From: Desulfobaccales bacterium
Lineage (GTDB): Bacteria; Desulfobacterota; Desulfobaccia; Desulfobaccales; 0-14-0-80-60-11
Reading direction: 5' to 3'
Assembly: GCA_041648175.1 (NCBI GenBank)
Contig: JBAZPO010000019.1
Coordinates: 1-55,454, forward strand
Length of the DNA: 55,454 nucleotides
A model generated the notes under the pieces. That model had not been told where the DNA came from. It saw nothing but the letters and a program-made list of their open reading frames with translations, and did not search any database. Positions 33,492 through 41,983 of this stretch are shown here, in pieces. The position numbers and the translations under genes are program-made. How positions within the stretch are numbered: the first letter of the stretch is position 1; every line of letters begins with the position of its first letter.

Positions 33492-34400
33492 CTAGTGCTT
33501 GACGTTCTTGTGGAGGAAGTTTCGCATCAGGTCGGCGATCTGGTCGCCGTCCTCCTCAAGCGCAAAGTGTCCGGTGTCAAATAGGTGAAACTCCAGATTC
33601 TTCAAGTCTCTCTTATAAGGCTCAGCGCCGGCCGCGGGGAAGATCTGGTCATTCTTGCCCCAGACGATGAGCATCGGCGGCTGGTACTGGCGGAAGCAGG
33701 CTTGCCATTTCGGGTAGAGCGGCGGGTTGCTGCCATAGCTGTAGAACAGCGCGAGCTGGATCTCGGCGTTCCCCGGGCGGTCGAGCAACGGCTGGTCGAC
33801 GTTCCAGGTGTCGGGGCTGATCGCCTCCTTGTCCCGGACGCCGTCGGTATATTGCCAGATGGTGGCGGCGCGGGTGAGAAGGCCGCGCAGAGGCTCCTCG
33901 CGCTCCGCCGTCTTTTCCTTCCAGTAAGCCTTGATCGGCTTCCAAAAGTCGTTGTCGATGCCCTCGTCGTAGGCGTTGCCGTTCTGCACGACGAGCGCCT
34001 GCACGCGCTCCGGGGTCTTGACAGCCAGGCGGTAGCCGACGGGTGCACCGTAGTCCATAACATACAAGGTGTACTTTTTTAGCCCGACCTTCTCTGTGAA
34101 CTTTTCGATCACCTCGGCCAGGTGGTCGAAGGTGTACTCGAACTGGTCGACGGTCGGCATCGAGCTGTTCCCGTACCCGGGGTAATCCGGGGCCACTAGA
34201 TGAAACTCATCGGCCAGCGCCGCGATCAGGTTGCGGAACATGTGTGAACTGGTCGGGAAGCCGTGGAGCAGGAGCACGACGGGGGCGTCCTTAGGCCCGG
34301 CCTCGCGATAGAAGATATCCAGGCCGTCGATTTTCACGGTCCGATAGGCCACTTTGGCTACCGTTGGCTTCATGGACAAGGGCTCATTCTTTAGGGTCAT
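33492..34400 (-). CDS. Alpha/beta hydrolase (haloalkane dehalogenase/epoxide hydrolase type)
   Basis: A protein of 302 residues. The oxyanion motif HGFPTSSHMF (46-55), the nucleophile elbow VMDYGAPVG with Asp116 rather than Ser, and the base His in DTGHFALEED place it in the Asp-nucleophile branch that includes haloalkane dehalogenases, epoxide hydrolases and fluoroacetate dehalogenases. The nucleophile is clear; substrate type is not. AAGGAG lies 8 bases before the ATG at 34400. There is no signal peptide. Confidence 0.9.
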   Translation of the reverse strand: MTLKNEPLSMKPTVAKVAYRTVKIDGLDIFYREAGPKDAPVVLLLHGFPTSSHMFRNLIAALADEFHLVAPDYPGYGNSSMPTVDQFEYTFDHLAEVIEKFTEKVGLKKYTLYVMDYGAPVGYRLAVKTPERVQALVVQNGNAYDEGIDNDFWKPIKAYWKEKTAEREEPLRGLLTRAATIWQYTDGVRDKEAISPDTWNVDQPLLDRPGNAEIQLALFYSYGSNPPLYPKWQACFRQYQPPMLIVWGKNDQIFPAAGAEPYKRDLKNLEFHLFDTGHFALEEDGDQIADLMRNFLHKNVKH

Positions 34401-34458
34401 AATTGAAATCTCCTTCAGTTAGCCCGTGAAATTCATTGGGTAGATAGTGGTTTTACAA

Positions 34459-34489
34459 CCTCGTTCCCAAGACTGGCTCGGGAACGAGG
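34459..34489. repeat. REP-like palindrome CCTCGTTCCC...GGGAACGAGG
   Basis: Ten-base perfect stem (34459-34468 and 34480-34489) around an 11-base loop, between the hydrolase and superoxide reductase genes. Third member of the family at 20181 and 31478. Confidence 0.8.
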
Positions 34490-34511
34490 CAAACCTGAGT
34501 TCGTCCCGAGA

Positions 34512-34904
34512 TCAGGTAATCTTGATCGCCTTGGCATTTTCCCAGAGGCCGTGAATATTGCAGAGCGAGGTGGCAACGAGGACTCCCGGCTTGTTGATTT
34601 TCAGCGCGATAGTGGCGCCATGATGGGTATATACCGGACCCTTATTCGCTCCCTCCACCGCTTCCCCGTGGGCGGTAAATTCACAATTCGCCACCTGGTA
34701 GGAAAACTTGTCACCTTCGGGTTTAAAAAAGACCTGAATCCATCTGATGTGATGCTCCGTAGTGTTGGGATGAGCAACTTCTTTGCCGAGGGTCACCTTG
34801 ACTTCGAACATCTCGTCGGCTTTCACTGCGTCCGGGCACTCGATAACCGGCACGTGTTTTTCAATCTGCCAATCTGCGGTTTGGTATAATTCTCCGATTT
34901 TCAT
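34512..34904 (-). CDS. Superoxide reductase (1Fe, neelaredoxin type)
   Basis: A protein of 130 residues. It reduces superoxide to peroxide without making oxygen. The iron site is complete: His17 (in EKHVPV), His45 (HPN), His51 (EHHIRW), Cys115 and His118 (CNIHGLW), with Glu15-Lys16 near the site. The N-terminal desulforedoxin domain is absent, so this is the single-iron class. A strong AAGGAG precedes the ATG. Typical of anaerobes exposed to oxygen. Confidence 0.95.
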   Translation of the reverse strand: MKIGELYQTADWQIEKHVPVIECPDAVKADEMFEVKVTLGKEVAHPNTTEHHIRWIQVFFKPEGDKFSYQVANCEFTAHGEAVEGANKGPVYTHHGATIALKINKPGVLVATSLCNIHGLWENAKAIKIT

Positions 34905-35039
34905 GCTTTATTCTCCTTGTCTGGTATTGAAGGCACTGGCTTTCAGAAGCCCGCCAACCGAAACGTAAAAGCAATTCGCTGGGGCGCGGTAAATTGAACC
35001 ATAGTGTTTGCCATAAATTTATGCCGCTGGCTGATTTTT

Positions 35040-35130
35040 AATCCCCCTAAATCCCCCTTTTTAAAAGGTGGACTTTATAAGTAATTCCTTATAGTTCCCC
35101 CCTTTAACAAAGGGGGGTTAGGGGGGATTT
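35040..35130. repeat. Long imperfect palindrome of C5/G6 tracts
   Basis: AATCCCCCTAAATCCCCCTT near 35040-35060 is inverted relative to AAAGGGGGGTTAGGGGGGAT (35109-35128), and an inner perfect stem CCCCCCTTT (35097-35105) pairs with AAAGGGGGG (35109-35117). It fills much of the 310-base gap between DUF4331 and the superoxide reductase gene. A related palindrome is at 40878-40898. Confidence 0.6.
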
Positions 35131-35214
35131 GGGTGTTAAAGTATCTCCTGATTACGGAAAAAACTTTTGGCAAACGCTATAACTTAGCCAATTATCTCCT
35201 TGCTCCCCTATCCC

Positions 35215-36258
35215 TTACGCGGGGGGTGGGTCGGGGTGCGCGTGCGGGGTGCCGAGGTAGGGGAAGCCCTTGAGGAGGTCGGTGTGGGGCTTCAGCCCGT
35301 CGGGCGGGATCTTGCCCTTGGAGAGCATGGCCAGGCGGTGCGCGACGATGTGGTCGGTGAGCAGGCGGCCGTTTGGATATCCGCCTGGTTTGGCGGGGTC
35401 GAAGCTCAACATGTCGGGCGAAATGCCCTCGGCATCGATCACGGCTATAGCCTCTTCCCTGGAGTAGCCCCCGACGTGCTCTAAAGAGTGGATGAGATGG
35501 TCTAGGAAGAGCTCCCGGTCCTGAGCCGGCTCGCTCCGGTTGAATATCGGTTTGACCTCGTCGGTGAAGAAGAAGTTCGCAAAGGTCGGGTTACCGGAGC
35601 GATCGACGGGAACAAGCTTGCCGCCCCGGCGGATGCTTACCCGCCCCCAGATGCGCACCGCCGGGTTGGCGCCGAGCATTTGCGTCGGCAGCTCAAAGGC
35701 CATGCTGAAAACGTTATAGTTCGCAAAAAGGTCTTTCCCGGTCCACCGGCTCGGGTCCGGCGTGCCCTCGAGGTTGGTGAAGTTTGTGAAGTTGTTGCCG
35801 TCCTGGTAGTGGAACATCCTCAGGATGCCGGCGAAATCGATGAAGAAGGCGTCGCTGCGCAGTCCGAGGAAACAGGTGTAGGGGCCCGACGTGTGGATAT
35901 GCGGTTCGGGCCCGAAAGACACCTCGACGTCTTTGAAGATCACCTCTCCGGCAGGCTCAGCCTGACGAGCGTCGGAACCGGTGGCCAGGTAGACGGTGGC
36001 CTGCTGCCGCCCATCGCGCGGCTTGGAGAACACCAGGATGAAGGCGAGCTCGGTTTCGGCGTCACCGTTGTTATCGATATTGATCCGGTAGACGGCGTCG
36101 GGATGGAATTCAGCCCCCTGGACGAACGAATTGCAGTTGAGGATTATTACGGAGCGCGATGCGTCCGCCGGTGCCTGAAAGGCGTAGAGATCGGTGAGAT
36201 CGAGTCGAGTGTCCCCTTCGGGGGGACCAAGCTTCAGGCCAGTGAAGTGGTTCGACAT
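35215..36258 (-). CDS. DUF4331 family protein
   Basis: A protein of 347 residues that matches DUF4331: an early GDTRLDLTDLYAFQAPAD, then VYRINIDNNGDAETELAF, DFAGILRMF and a C-terminal stretch LLTDHIVAHRLAMLSKGKI. I see no signal peptide. The family has no established function. AAGGAG lies before the ATG. Its role beside an oxidative-stress gene is unclear. Confidence 0.85.
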   Translation of the reverse strand: MSNHFTGLKLGPPEGDTRLDLTDLYAFQAPADASRSVIILNCNSFVQGAEFHPDAVYRINIDNNGDAETELAFILVFSKPRDGRQQATVYLATGSDARQAEPAGEVIFKDVEVSFGPEPHIHTSGPYTCFLGLRSDAFFIDFAGILRMFHYQDGNNFTNFTNLEGTPDPSRWTGKDLFANYNVFSMAFELPTQMLGANPAVRIWGRVSIRRGGKLVPVDRSGNPTFANFFFTDEVKPIFNRSEPAQDRELFLDHLIHSLEHVGGYSREEAIAVIDAEGISPDMLSFDPAKPGGYPNGRLLTDHIVAHRLAMLSKGKIPPDGLKPHTDLLKGFPYLGTPHAHPDPPPA

Positions 36259-36618
36259 GGCGTTCTCCTTACGGTAATATAGCGTGTAAAAGTTCTTTAG
36301 AGCAAAAGGTAGTGGCGGCCCGTTCTTCTGTCAAGAGACGGGGGCAGGACATAAGGTAAAAGAGGGAGAGGTGCGCAAAAGGCGCTCCAGGCGCTCTCCC
36401 CACCAGGCATTATCTTAAGAGAATAACCAAAGGGGCGACCCAACGGGTCGCCCCTACATGTTGTTCAATTTTTTAACCTGCGAGGTGGGAAAAGAATTGG
36501 GGGGCCAAACCTGCTAATAGCCGATAATCATTATTTCCTAGATTTAAGGGCGCCTATTGACTAGGGTTTACTAAATAATTATTTTGAAGGATATTTTTTA
36601 CTAATATAAGGGGGACTT
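36259..36618. other. Intergenic gap with one strong hairpin
   Basis: 360 bases. An 11-base perfect stem AGGGGCGACCC (36431-36441) pairs with GGGTCGCCCCT (36445-36455) around AAC, followed by ACATGTTG rather than a T-run. AAGGGGGAC precedes the lectin-like gene at 36619. No gene seen. Confidence 0.6.
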
Positions 36619-37704
36619 ATGCTAGTTAATTGGACTAATTTAAATGGAACCCTGACGAGCGATCCAGCCGTTATTCGGATTGACGATGTTGTCACACCTA
36701 CCAGAAGCCGTCTTGAGGTGTTTGTTCGTGGCGCCGACAACGGTTTGTATAACATTCGACGTCCCGGAGTGTCAACGCCGTGGGAAGCCTGGAAACAGTT
36801 AGGCCTGTCTGCTGTCGGGGGGCCGATGCTTGCCGGGAAGCCGACGGTTGCTCTCAATCTAGATGAACGCCTTGAGGTATTTTGGCGAGGGGTCGACAAT
36901 GTGCTTTACCACATCGTAGAAACCGCCCCGAATAGTAATGCGTATTCAACGCCGGCGCCGCTTGGGGTTTTTATCCAGAGTGATCCCGTTGCGATCCAAG
37001 ATTCTGCCGGGCGCATTGTAGTATTTTATCTTCGCGCTGGAAACAGATGTGAATACGTCAGGCAGGAAGCGGCCAACACAGGCCCATATAGTAGACGTAC
37101 CCTCGGTGGAATTCATACCAGCAATCTGGCGGTGGAGCTGAATGGTGGTGCAATCAATCACCTTGAGGTTTTCGCAGTCGGGACCGATAACGCTATGTGG
37201 CACATCTGGCAAACCGCCTCATTTAGCAATGGCACAACAAGCGGAGACTCCTGGTCGGATTGGGAGTCTTTGGGTGGAAATCACACCAGTGATCCCTCGG
37301 TTGTCAGGAATTTAGACGGACGCCTGGAAGTATTTGCGCTGGGCACCAATTATAATGTGTACCACATGTGGCAGCCTGCGCCTGCCAGCGGCCCCTGGTC
37401 AGCTTGGGAAAACCTACCGGCGGGTCCTTTCACCAGCAGTCCAGTGGCTATTCGAGATCAATTCGGAACCCTCCAGGTATTCGTAGTCGATATCAGTGGA
37501 AATGTTGTTAGCAGAATACAGCGGGATCAGGCAAGTAACTGGGGGCCGAGGGATCCGGATACTGGGCCTGGGGCTGTTACCCTTGGGGAGCCATGGACCG
37601 GAAAAGTGAACCCAATTTTGGCTTCTAGAGCCCTGGGACCACTTGAAGTCTTTATCCGAGGGCCGGTAAATAATCTTGCTGTGGGGGTAGTGCCTGTGCC
37701 TTAG
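36619..37704 (+). CDS. Beta-propeller protein of the PLL/fucolectin-like kind
   Basis: A protein of 361 residues made of about seven repeats of 45-50 residues. Each repeat carries a W..W or WE.LGG core followed by TSDP-type turns and LEVFV.GTD..LYH.W strings (for example RLEVFVRGADNGLYNI and RLEVFALGTNYNVYHMWQ). This pattern is that of bacterial PLL-type lectin propellers. There is no signal peptide, so export would need another route. It stands alone on the plus strand between convergent uppS and divergent DUF4331. Ligand unknown. Confidence 0.82.
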   Translation: MLVNWTNLNGTLTSDPAVIRIDDVVTPTRSRLEVFVRGADNGLYNIRRPGVSTPWEAWKQLGLSAVGGPMLAGKPTVALNLDERLEVFWRGVDNVLYHIVETAPNSNAYSTPAPLGVFIQSDPVAIQDSAGRIVVFYLRAGNRCEYVRQEAANTGPYSRRTLGGIHTSNLAVELNGGAINHLEVFAVGTDNAMWHIWQTASFSNGTTSGDSWSDWESLGGNHTSDPSVVRNLDGRLEVFALGTNYNVYHMWQPAPASGPWSAWENLPAGPFTSSPVAIRDQFGTLQVFVVDISGNVVSRIQRDQASNWGPRDPDTGPGAVTLGEPWTGKVNPILASRALGPLEVFIRGPVNNLAVGVVPVP

Positions 37705-37760
37705 GGAAGAGCGCAAGAAAAGGGTCTTGGGCCTTGAACTATTTGCTTAAAATCATGTCT

Positions 37761-38534
37761 TTAATGCCGGGGTTCCGATGAGGCGTTTTGGGCCTCGATC
37801 TGGGCTTGGGTCAGGCCGAAGCGGCGGTCCCGGTTCCGGTAGGATTCCAGGGCCTTCTTGAACTCGTCTTCCCGGAAGTCGGGCCACAGGGTCTCGGTGA
37901 CATAGAGTTCGGTGTAGGCCGACTGCCAGAGGAGAAAGTTGCTCAAACGGTATTCGCCGCTGGTGCGGATGAGGAGGTCCGGGTCGGGCATCCCGGCAGT
38001 ATAGAGGTAGCAGGAGAATAGGGCGGCGTCGATGTCTTCGGGCTTGAGGCGTCCGGCCACCAGGTCTTGGGCCAGGGTCTTGACGGCATGGAGGATTTCG
38101 CTGCGCCCACCGTAGCTCACGGCCAGGGTCAGGACCATCTTGGCGCCGTGGGCGGTGGCCGCGATGGTCTGTTCCAGGTCCCGCAGGACCTTATCCGGCA
38201 ATTGCTTCAGGTTGCCGATGGCCTTGAGGGCAATCTGGTTGTCCCGCATCTCAGCCAGTTCCCGGCGTAGATAGGTCCGCATCAAGGCCATCAAGACCCG
38301 GATTTCCATGGCGGGGCGCTGCCAGTTTTCTTCGGAGAAGGCAAACAGGGTGAGATAAGAAATGCCCAGATTGCGGGCCAGGCGGGTCACCACCCGGACC
38401 GATTCCATACCGGCCACGTGACCCCTGACCCGCATCAAGCCGCGGCGCTGGGCCCAGCGGCCATTGCCATCCATGATGATGGCCACGTGACGGGGGAGGT
38501 TGCCGGGGCTTAGAGGGTTGGAATTCTTACTCAA
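37761..38534 (-). CDS. uppS: Undecaprenyl diphosphate synthase
   Basis: Cis-prenyltransferase of 257 residues that makes the C55 lipid carrier for cell-wall synthesis. It has IIMDGNGRWAQRRG (catalytic Asp), the middle region with SEENWQRPA, and the C-terminal RTSGEYRLSNFLLWQSAYTE with LWPDF. It is the last gene of the rpsB-tsf-pyrH-frr-uppS run, 17 bases after frr. The usual next gene cdsA is not here. Confidence 0.97.
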   Translation of the reverse strand: MSKNSNPLSPGNLPRHVAIIMDGNGRWAQRRGLMRVRGHVAGMESVRVVTRLARNLGISYLTLFAFSEENWQRPAMEIRVLMALMRTYLRRELAEMRDNQIALKAIGNLKQLPDKVLRDLEQTIAATAHGAKMVLTLAVSYGGRSEILHAVKTLAQDLVAGRLKPEDIDAALFSCYLYTAGMPDPDLLIRTSGEYRLSNFLLWQSAYTELYVTETLWPDFREDEFKKALESYRNRDRRFGLTQAQIEAQNASSEPRH

Positions 38535-38551
38535 CGCTGCTCTCCGGCCCT

Positions 38552-39109
38552 TTAAAAGGACATGATCTCCTTTTCTTTGTCGGCTCCCTGGGCTTCCGCT
38601 TTCCTGATATATTCGTCGGTGATTTTCTGGACCTCTTCGGTGCCGCGGTGAGCGTCATCCTCGGCCAGGAGCTTTTCCTTCTTCATATCCTTGAAATCCT
38701 CGTTGGCTTCCCGGCGGACGTTGCGCAAGGCCACCTTGGCCTCTTCCTCCATCTTCTTCACCATTTTCGCCAGTTCCTTCCGGCGTTCGGTGGTGAGGGC
38801 GGGAATGGGCAGGCGGATGATCTTGCCGTCGTTGGCGGGGTTCAGGCCCAGGTCGGATTTGAGGATGGCTTTTTCGATATCTCCCATGACGGAGGTATCC
38901 CAGGGCTGGATGGTGAGCAGCCGACTCTCCGGGGCCGCCAGGGAAGCCACCTGGGCCAGGGGCATGGAAGTTCCGTAGCAGTCTACCTTGATGCCTTCCA
39001 GCAGGGCCACGGAGGCCCGGCCGGTACGCACCCGGGAGAGGTCCCGGGCCATGACTTCAAGGACCTTGTCCATCTTACGCTTGGTTTCGGCAAGAACCTC
39101 ATCTTTCAT
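38552..39109 (-). CDS. frr: Ribosome recycling factor
   Basis: A protein of 185 residues that splits ribosomes after termination. The helical family blocks RTGRASVALLEGIKVDCYG, GLNPANDGKIIRLPIP and RRKELAKMVKKMEEEAKVAL are clear. The start at 39109 gives the normal length of 185; the longer frame would add 6 residues. It overlaps the pyrH stop by 11 bases. Confidence 0.97.
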   Translation of the reverse strand: MKDEVLAETKRKMDKVLEVMARDLSRVRTGRASVALLEGIKVDCYGTSMPLAQVASLAAPESRLLTIQPWDTSVMGDIEKAILKSDLGLNPANDGKIIRLPIPALTTERRKELAKMVKKMEEEAKVALRNVRREANEDFKDMKKEKLLAEDDAHRGTEEVQKITDEYIRKAEAQGADKEKEIMSF

Positions 39110-39836
39110 CGGGGCGCTTCTCCACAATGGTGCCCAAGCCTTCTCCGAGCACCACTTTTCTCATATTTCCCGGCTCCAGCATTTTGAAGACGATGATCGG
39201 GATATTCTGCTCCATGGCCATGGTGATGGCGGTGCTGTCCATAACCCGGAGGGATTTTTCCAGAACGTCGAAATAGGTGAGGCGAGGGATCATTTTCGCC
39301 TGGGGGTCTTTTTCCGGGTCGGCGTCATAGATGCCCGCCACGCGGGTGCCTTTCAGGATGGCATGGGCCCCGATCTCGGTGGCTCGGAGGGCTGCGGCGG
39401 TATCCGTGGTGAAATACGGGCTGCCGGTGCCGGCCCCGAACACCACGATGCGGCCTTTTTCCAAGTGCCGCATGGCCCGGCGGCGAATATAGGGCTCAGC
39501 CACCTCGTTCATGGTGATGGCGCTCATCACCCGGGTGGTTATGCCGCTTTTTTCCAGGGCGTCTTGCAGCGCCAGGGCATTGATGACCGTAGCCAGCATA
39601 CCCATATTATCGGCTACGGCCCGGTCGATCCCCTGGGTGCTGGCCTCCAGCCCCCGGAAGATATTGCCGCCGCCCACTACCACGCCGACTTCCACGCCCA
39701 GATCCACCACCGCTTTAATCTCCTGGGCGATGGCCTTAAGGGTGGCGGGGTCCAGGCCGAATTTCTTCTCCCCGGCCAGGCTCTCGCCGCTCACTTTGAG
39801 GAGGATACGGCGATATTTAACGGTCTCCGGCGGCAT
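39099..39836 (-). CDS. pyrH: Uridylate kinase
   Basis: UMP kinase of the amino-acid kinase fold, 245 residues, with LKVSGESLAGEKKFGLDP, VVGGGNIFRG and the GTGSPYFTTDTAAALRA segment. It makes UDP for nucleotide supply. The start at 39836 is supported by AAGAGGTG upstream; the longer frame adds 22 non-homologous residues. A 90-base gap to tsf holds two hairpins. Confidence 0.97.
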   Translation of the reverse strand: MPPETVKYRRILLKVSGESLAGEKKFGLDPATLKAIAQEIKAVVDLGVEVGVVVGGGNIFRGLEASTQGIDRAVADNMGMLATVINALALQDALEKSGITTRVMSAITMNEVAEPYIRRRAMRHLEKGRIVVFGAGTGSPYFTTDTAAALRATEIGAHAILKGTRVAGIYDADPEKDPQAKMIPRLTYFDVLEKSLRVMDSTAITMAMEQNIPIIVFKMLEPGNMRKVVLGEGLGTIVEKRPDER

Positions 39837-39875
39837 GGGGCACCTCTTATACCGTTTGTCAAAAGTGTAATTTGG

Positions 39876-39919
39876 GGCGCAGGCTAAAGCCTGCGCCTGC
39901 ACAGGCGAGACGCCTGTGC
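39876..39919. repeat. Two adjacent hairpins between tsf and pyrH
   Basis: GGCGCAGGCT/AGCCTGCGCC (39876-39885 and 39888-39897, loop AA) and GCACAGGCG/CGCCTGTGC (39899-39907 and 39911-39919, loop AGA). Both are perfect. They may adjust pyrH expression relative to tsf or protect mRNA ends. Confidence 0.8.
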
Positions 39920-39926
39920 CACCATT

Positions 39927-40790
39927 CTACTCGGCGCCCACCTGGTAGCGGGTGAAGCGTTTGATTTTAAGGTCCTTGCCGCCCAGCTTGGCGCCCACTT
40001 CTTTGAGGAACTGGGTCACGGTGAGGTCGGGGTTCTTCACGAAGGTTTGCTCCGCCAGGCAGACTTCTTTATAGAATTTCTCCAAGCGGCCCACCACCAT
40101 CTTCTCGATGATATTTTCGGGCTTGCCGCTGTCTTTGGCCTGGGCTTCGTAAATGGCCTTTTCCTTGGCGATGAGTTCCGGCGAGATTTCTTCCCGGCCC
40201 ACGGCCACCGGTGAGGTGGCGGCCACCTGCATAGCCAGATCCTTGGCCGCGGCTTGAGCCTCGGGCGCGGTGGTGCCGCCGCTCAACTCCAGCATGACGC
40301 CGATTTTGCTGCCATGGTGGATGTACGCGACCACCAGATCACCCTGATAGCGGGTAAAGTGCCGAATCCGGATGGCCTCCCCGGTCTTGGCGATGGTCTC
40401 GTTGAGGTAATCGGTCACCGAAAGCTTGGGATCATGGGGGCAGGGCTGGGTCAACAGCTCGTCCACGGTCTGAAGCGCCACTGCGGCCAGGTGCTCGGTC
40501 AACCTGGCGCCCAATTCACAAAAAGCCGGGGTCTTGGCGACAAAATCCGTTTCGCAGTTGACCTCCATCAGGGTGCCGGACTTATGATCCGGGGAGATGG
40601 CAGCCCAGATGGCGCCCTCGGAGGTAGTCCGGTCGGCCCGTTTGGAAGCCACGGCCAGACCCTTCTGGCGCAGGTAGGCCACCGCCGCCTCCAGGTCACC
40701 GCCGGTTTCTTTCAAAGCCTTTTTGCAATCCATCATCCCCGCGTCGGTCTTGGCGCGCAGGGTTTTTACCAGTTCAGCTGTAATTTCCAA
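39927..40790 (-). CDS. tsf: Elongation factor Ts
   Basis: A protein of 287 residues that exchanges GDP on EF-Tu. The N-terminal UBA-like motif TAELVKTLRAKTDAGMMDCK and the EVNCETDFVAKTPAF core are diagnostic. Both core subdomains and the coiled-coil are covered. It is separated from rpsB by 265 bases that include a C6/G6 hairpin. Confidence 0.97.
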   Translation of the reverse strand: MEITAELVKTLRAKTDAGMMDCKKALKETGGDLEAAVAYLRQKGLAVASKRADRTTSEGAIWAAISPDHKSGTLMEVNCETDFVAKTPAFCELGARLTEHLAAVALQTVDELLTQPCPHDPKLSVTDYLNETIAKTGEAIRIRHFTRYQGDLVVAYIHHGSKIGVMLELSGGTTAPEAQAAAKDLAMQVAATSPVAVGREEISPELIAKEKAIYEAQAKDSGKPENIIEKMVVGRLEKFYKEVCLAEQTFVKNPDLTVTQFLKEVGAKLGGKDLKIKRFTRYQVGAE

Positions 40791-40877
40791 CGTCGTGCCT
40801 CCTTAATCCCCCTAAATCACGTTAGCCCATGAGGGACTGAAGTTTCCAACCTTTAAAGAAGGCGGATTCAACAGACG

Positions 40878-40898
40878 CCCCCCTTGTGGAAAGGGGGG
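40878..40898. repeat. CCCCCCTT/AAGGGGGG hairpin
   Basis: An 8-base stem with a five-base loop in the tsf-rpsB gap, part of a longer C/G-tract palindrome related to 35040-35130. The gap (40791-41055) has no gene. Confidence 0.6.
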
Positions 40899-41055
40899 TT
40901 GGGGGAATTTCTCTGCCGATCTTGTCCCTCGACAGGTGAATTTTATATTCATCGCCAAAAGTTTTTTCTTATTAACCCCTCACCCTGACCCACAAGGGGA
41001 GAGGGGAATAAGAGGAAATAACTTCTGGCAATCGTTATATATGTCGAAGTGCGGG

Positions 41056-41847
41056 CTAGGCTTCCGGCGCCTCGGCTACTTCCGGGGCCGGGGCTGCTTC
41101 GGCCGGCATCTCGGCCTCCGCTTCGGCCAACTCCTTGTCGGTGATGGCCTGGCGGCGTTCCTCGGCCAGCTTCTTGCCCTCCAACGCCGCATCGGCTACC
41201 CGGGAGGTGAGCAGACGAATGGCGCGGATGGCGTCGTCGTTACCCGGAATGGGATAATCGATTTCCGTGGGGTCGCAGTTGCTGTCCACGATGGCCAAGA
41301 GCGAGACGCCCGTTTTGCGGCCTTCCGCCACCGCGATGTCTTCCTTGCGGGGGTCCACAACATAGACGATATCCGGCAGGCGGCCCATATTTTTGATGCC
41401 GCCCAGGGAACGTTCCAGCTTGGCGGCCTTCTTTTCCATCACGAGGACTTCTTTCTTGGGGAAGCGCTTTAAGGTCCCATCTTCTTTCATGGCCTCGAAC
41501 TCTTTAAGGCGGGCGATGGAACGGCTGATGGTCTGAAAGTTGGTGAGCATGCCCCCGAGCCAACGATGGTTAACATAGAACATGCCGCAGCGCGTCGCCT
41601 CTTCCTTGATGGCGTCCTGGGCCTGTTTCTTGGTGCCCACGAACAAGACGATGCCGCCGTTGGCGACGGTTTCGATCACGTAATTGTAGGCGACTTTAAA
41701 AAACTGGACGGTTTTTTGCAGGTCGATGATGTGGATGCCGTTCCGGGCGCCGAAGATGTAAGGACCCATCTTGGGGTTCCAGCGGCGGGTCTGGTGGCCG
41801 AAGTGGACCCCGGCTTCCAGCAATTCCTTCATGGTGACGTATGACAT
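41056..41847 (-). CDS. rpsB: 30S ribosomal protein S2
   Basis: A protein of 263 residues. The N-terminal MKELLEAGVHFGHQTRRWNP, the FVGTKKQAQDAIKEEA strand and NHRWLGGMLTNF are typical. The C-terminus is an Ala/Glu-rich extension (AEAEMPAEAAPAPEVAEAPEA region). The start at 41847 is set by AGGAGG 4 bases upstream; the longer frame adds 15 residues. First gene of the operon. Confidence 0.97.
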   Translation of the reverse strand: MSYVTMKELLEAGVHFGHQTRRWNPKMGPYIFGARNGIHIIDLQKTVQFFKVAYNYVIETVANGGIVLFVGTKKQAQDAIKEEATRCGMFYVNHRWLGGMLTNFQTISRSIARLKEFEAMKEDGTLKRFPKKEVLVMEKKAAKLERSLGGIKNMGRLPDIVYVVDPRKEDIAVAEGRKTGVSLLAIVDSNCDPTEIDYPIPGNDDAIRAIRLLTSRVADAALEGKKLAEERRQAITDKELAEAEAEMPAEAAPAPEVAEAPEA

Positions 41848-41849
41848 AC

Positions 41850-41948
41850 TTCCTCCTGGTTTGGTCCGCCGCACCGTGGCCAGCGGGGCCACCGGCCAAT
41901 TATGGTCGGCACCAGCCCGCCCTCACCGTGCGTGAGAATTTTTCAAAT
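41850..41948 (-). promoter_or_regulatory. Leader RNA of rpsB with hairpins
   Basis: About 100 transcribed bases before rpsB. A GC hairpin GTGGCC...GGCCAC (loop CCGCT) lies just upstream of the Shine-Dalgarno region. S2 represses its own operon in several bacteria through leader structures, so this is a candidate regulatory element, not proven. Confidence 0.4.
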
Positions 41949-41954
41949 CATATT

Positions 41955-41983
41955 TTTATAACAAAATAGTCGAATTTTGACAA
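41955..41983 (-). promoter_or_regulatory. Strong sigma70-type promoter of rpsB operon
   Basis: On the minus strand TTGTCA (41978-41983), a 17-base spacer and TATAAA (41955-41960). Both boxes match five of six consensus bases, in an AT-rich region right upstream of the operon. Confidence 0.8.

Noticed and set aside
36431..36455. Strong hairpin as intrinsic terminator
   Set aside because: No T-run follows on either strand and neither adjacent gene ends here, so I treat it as a repeat-type hairpin.
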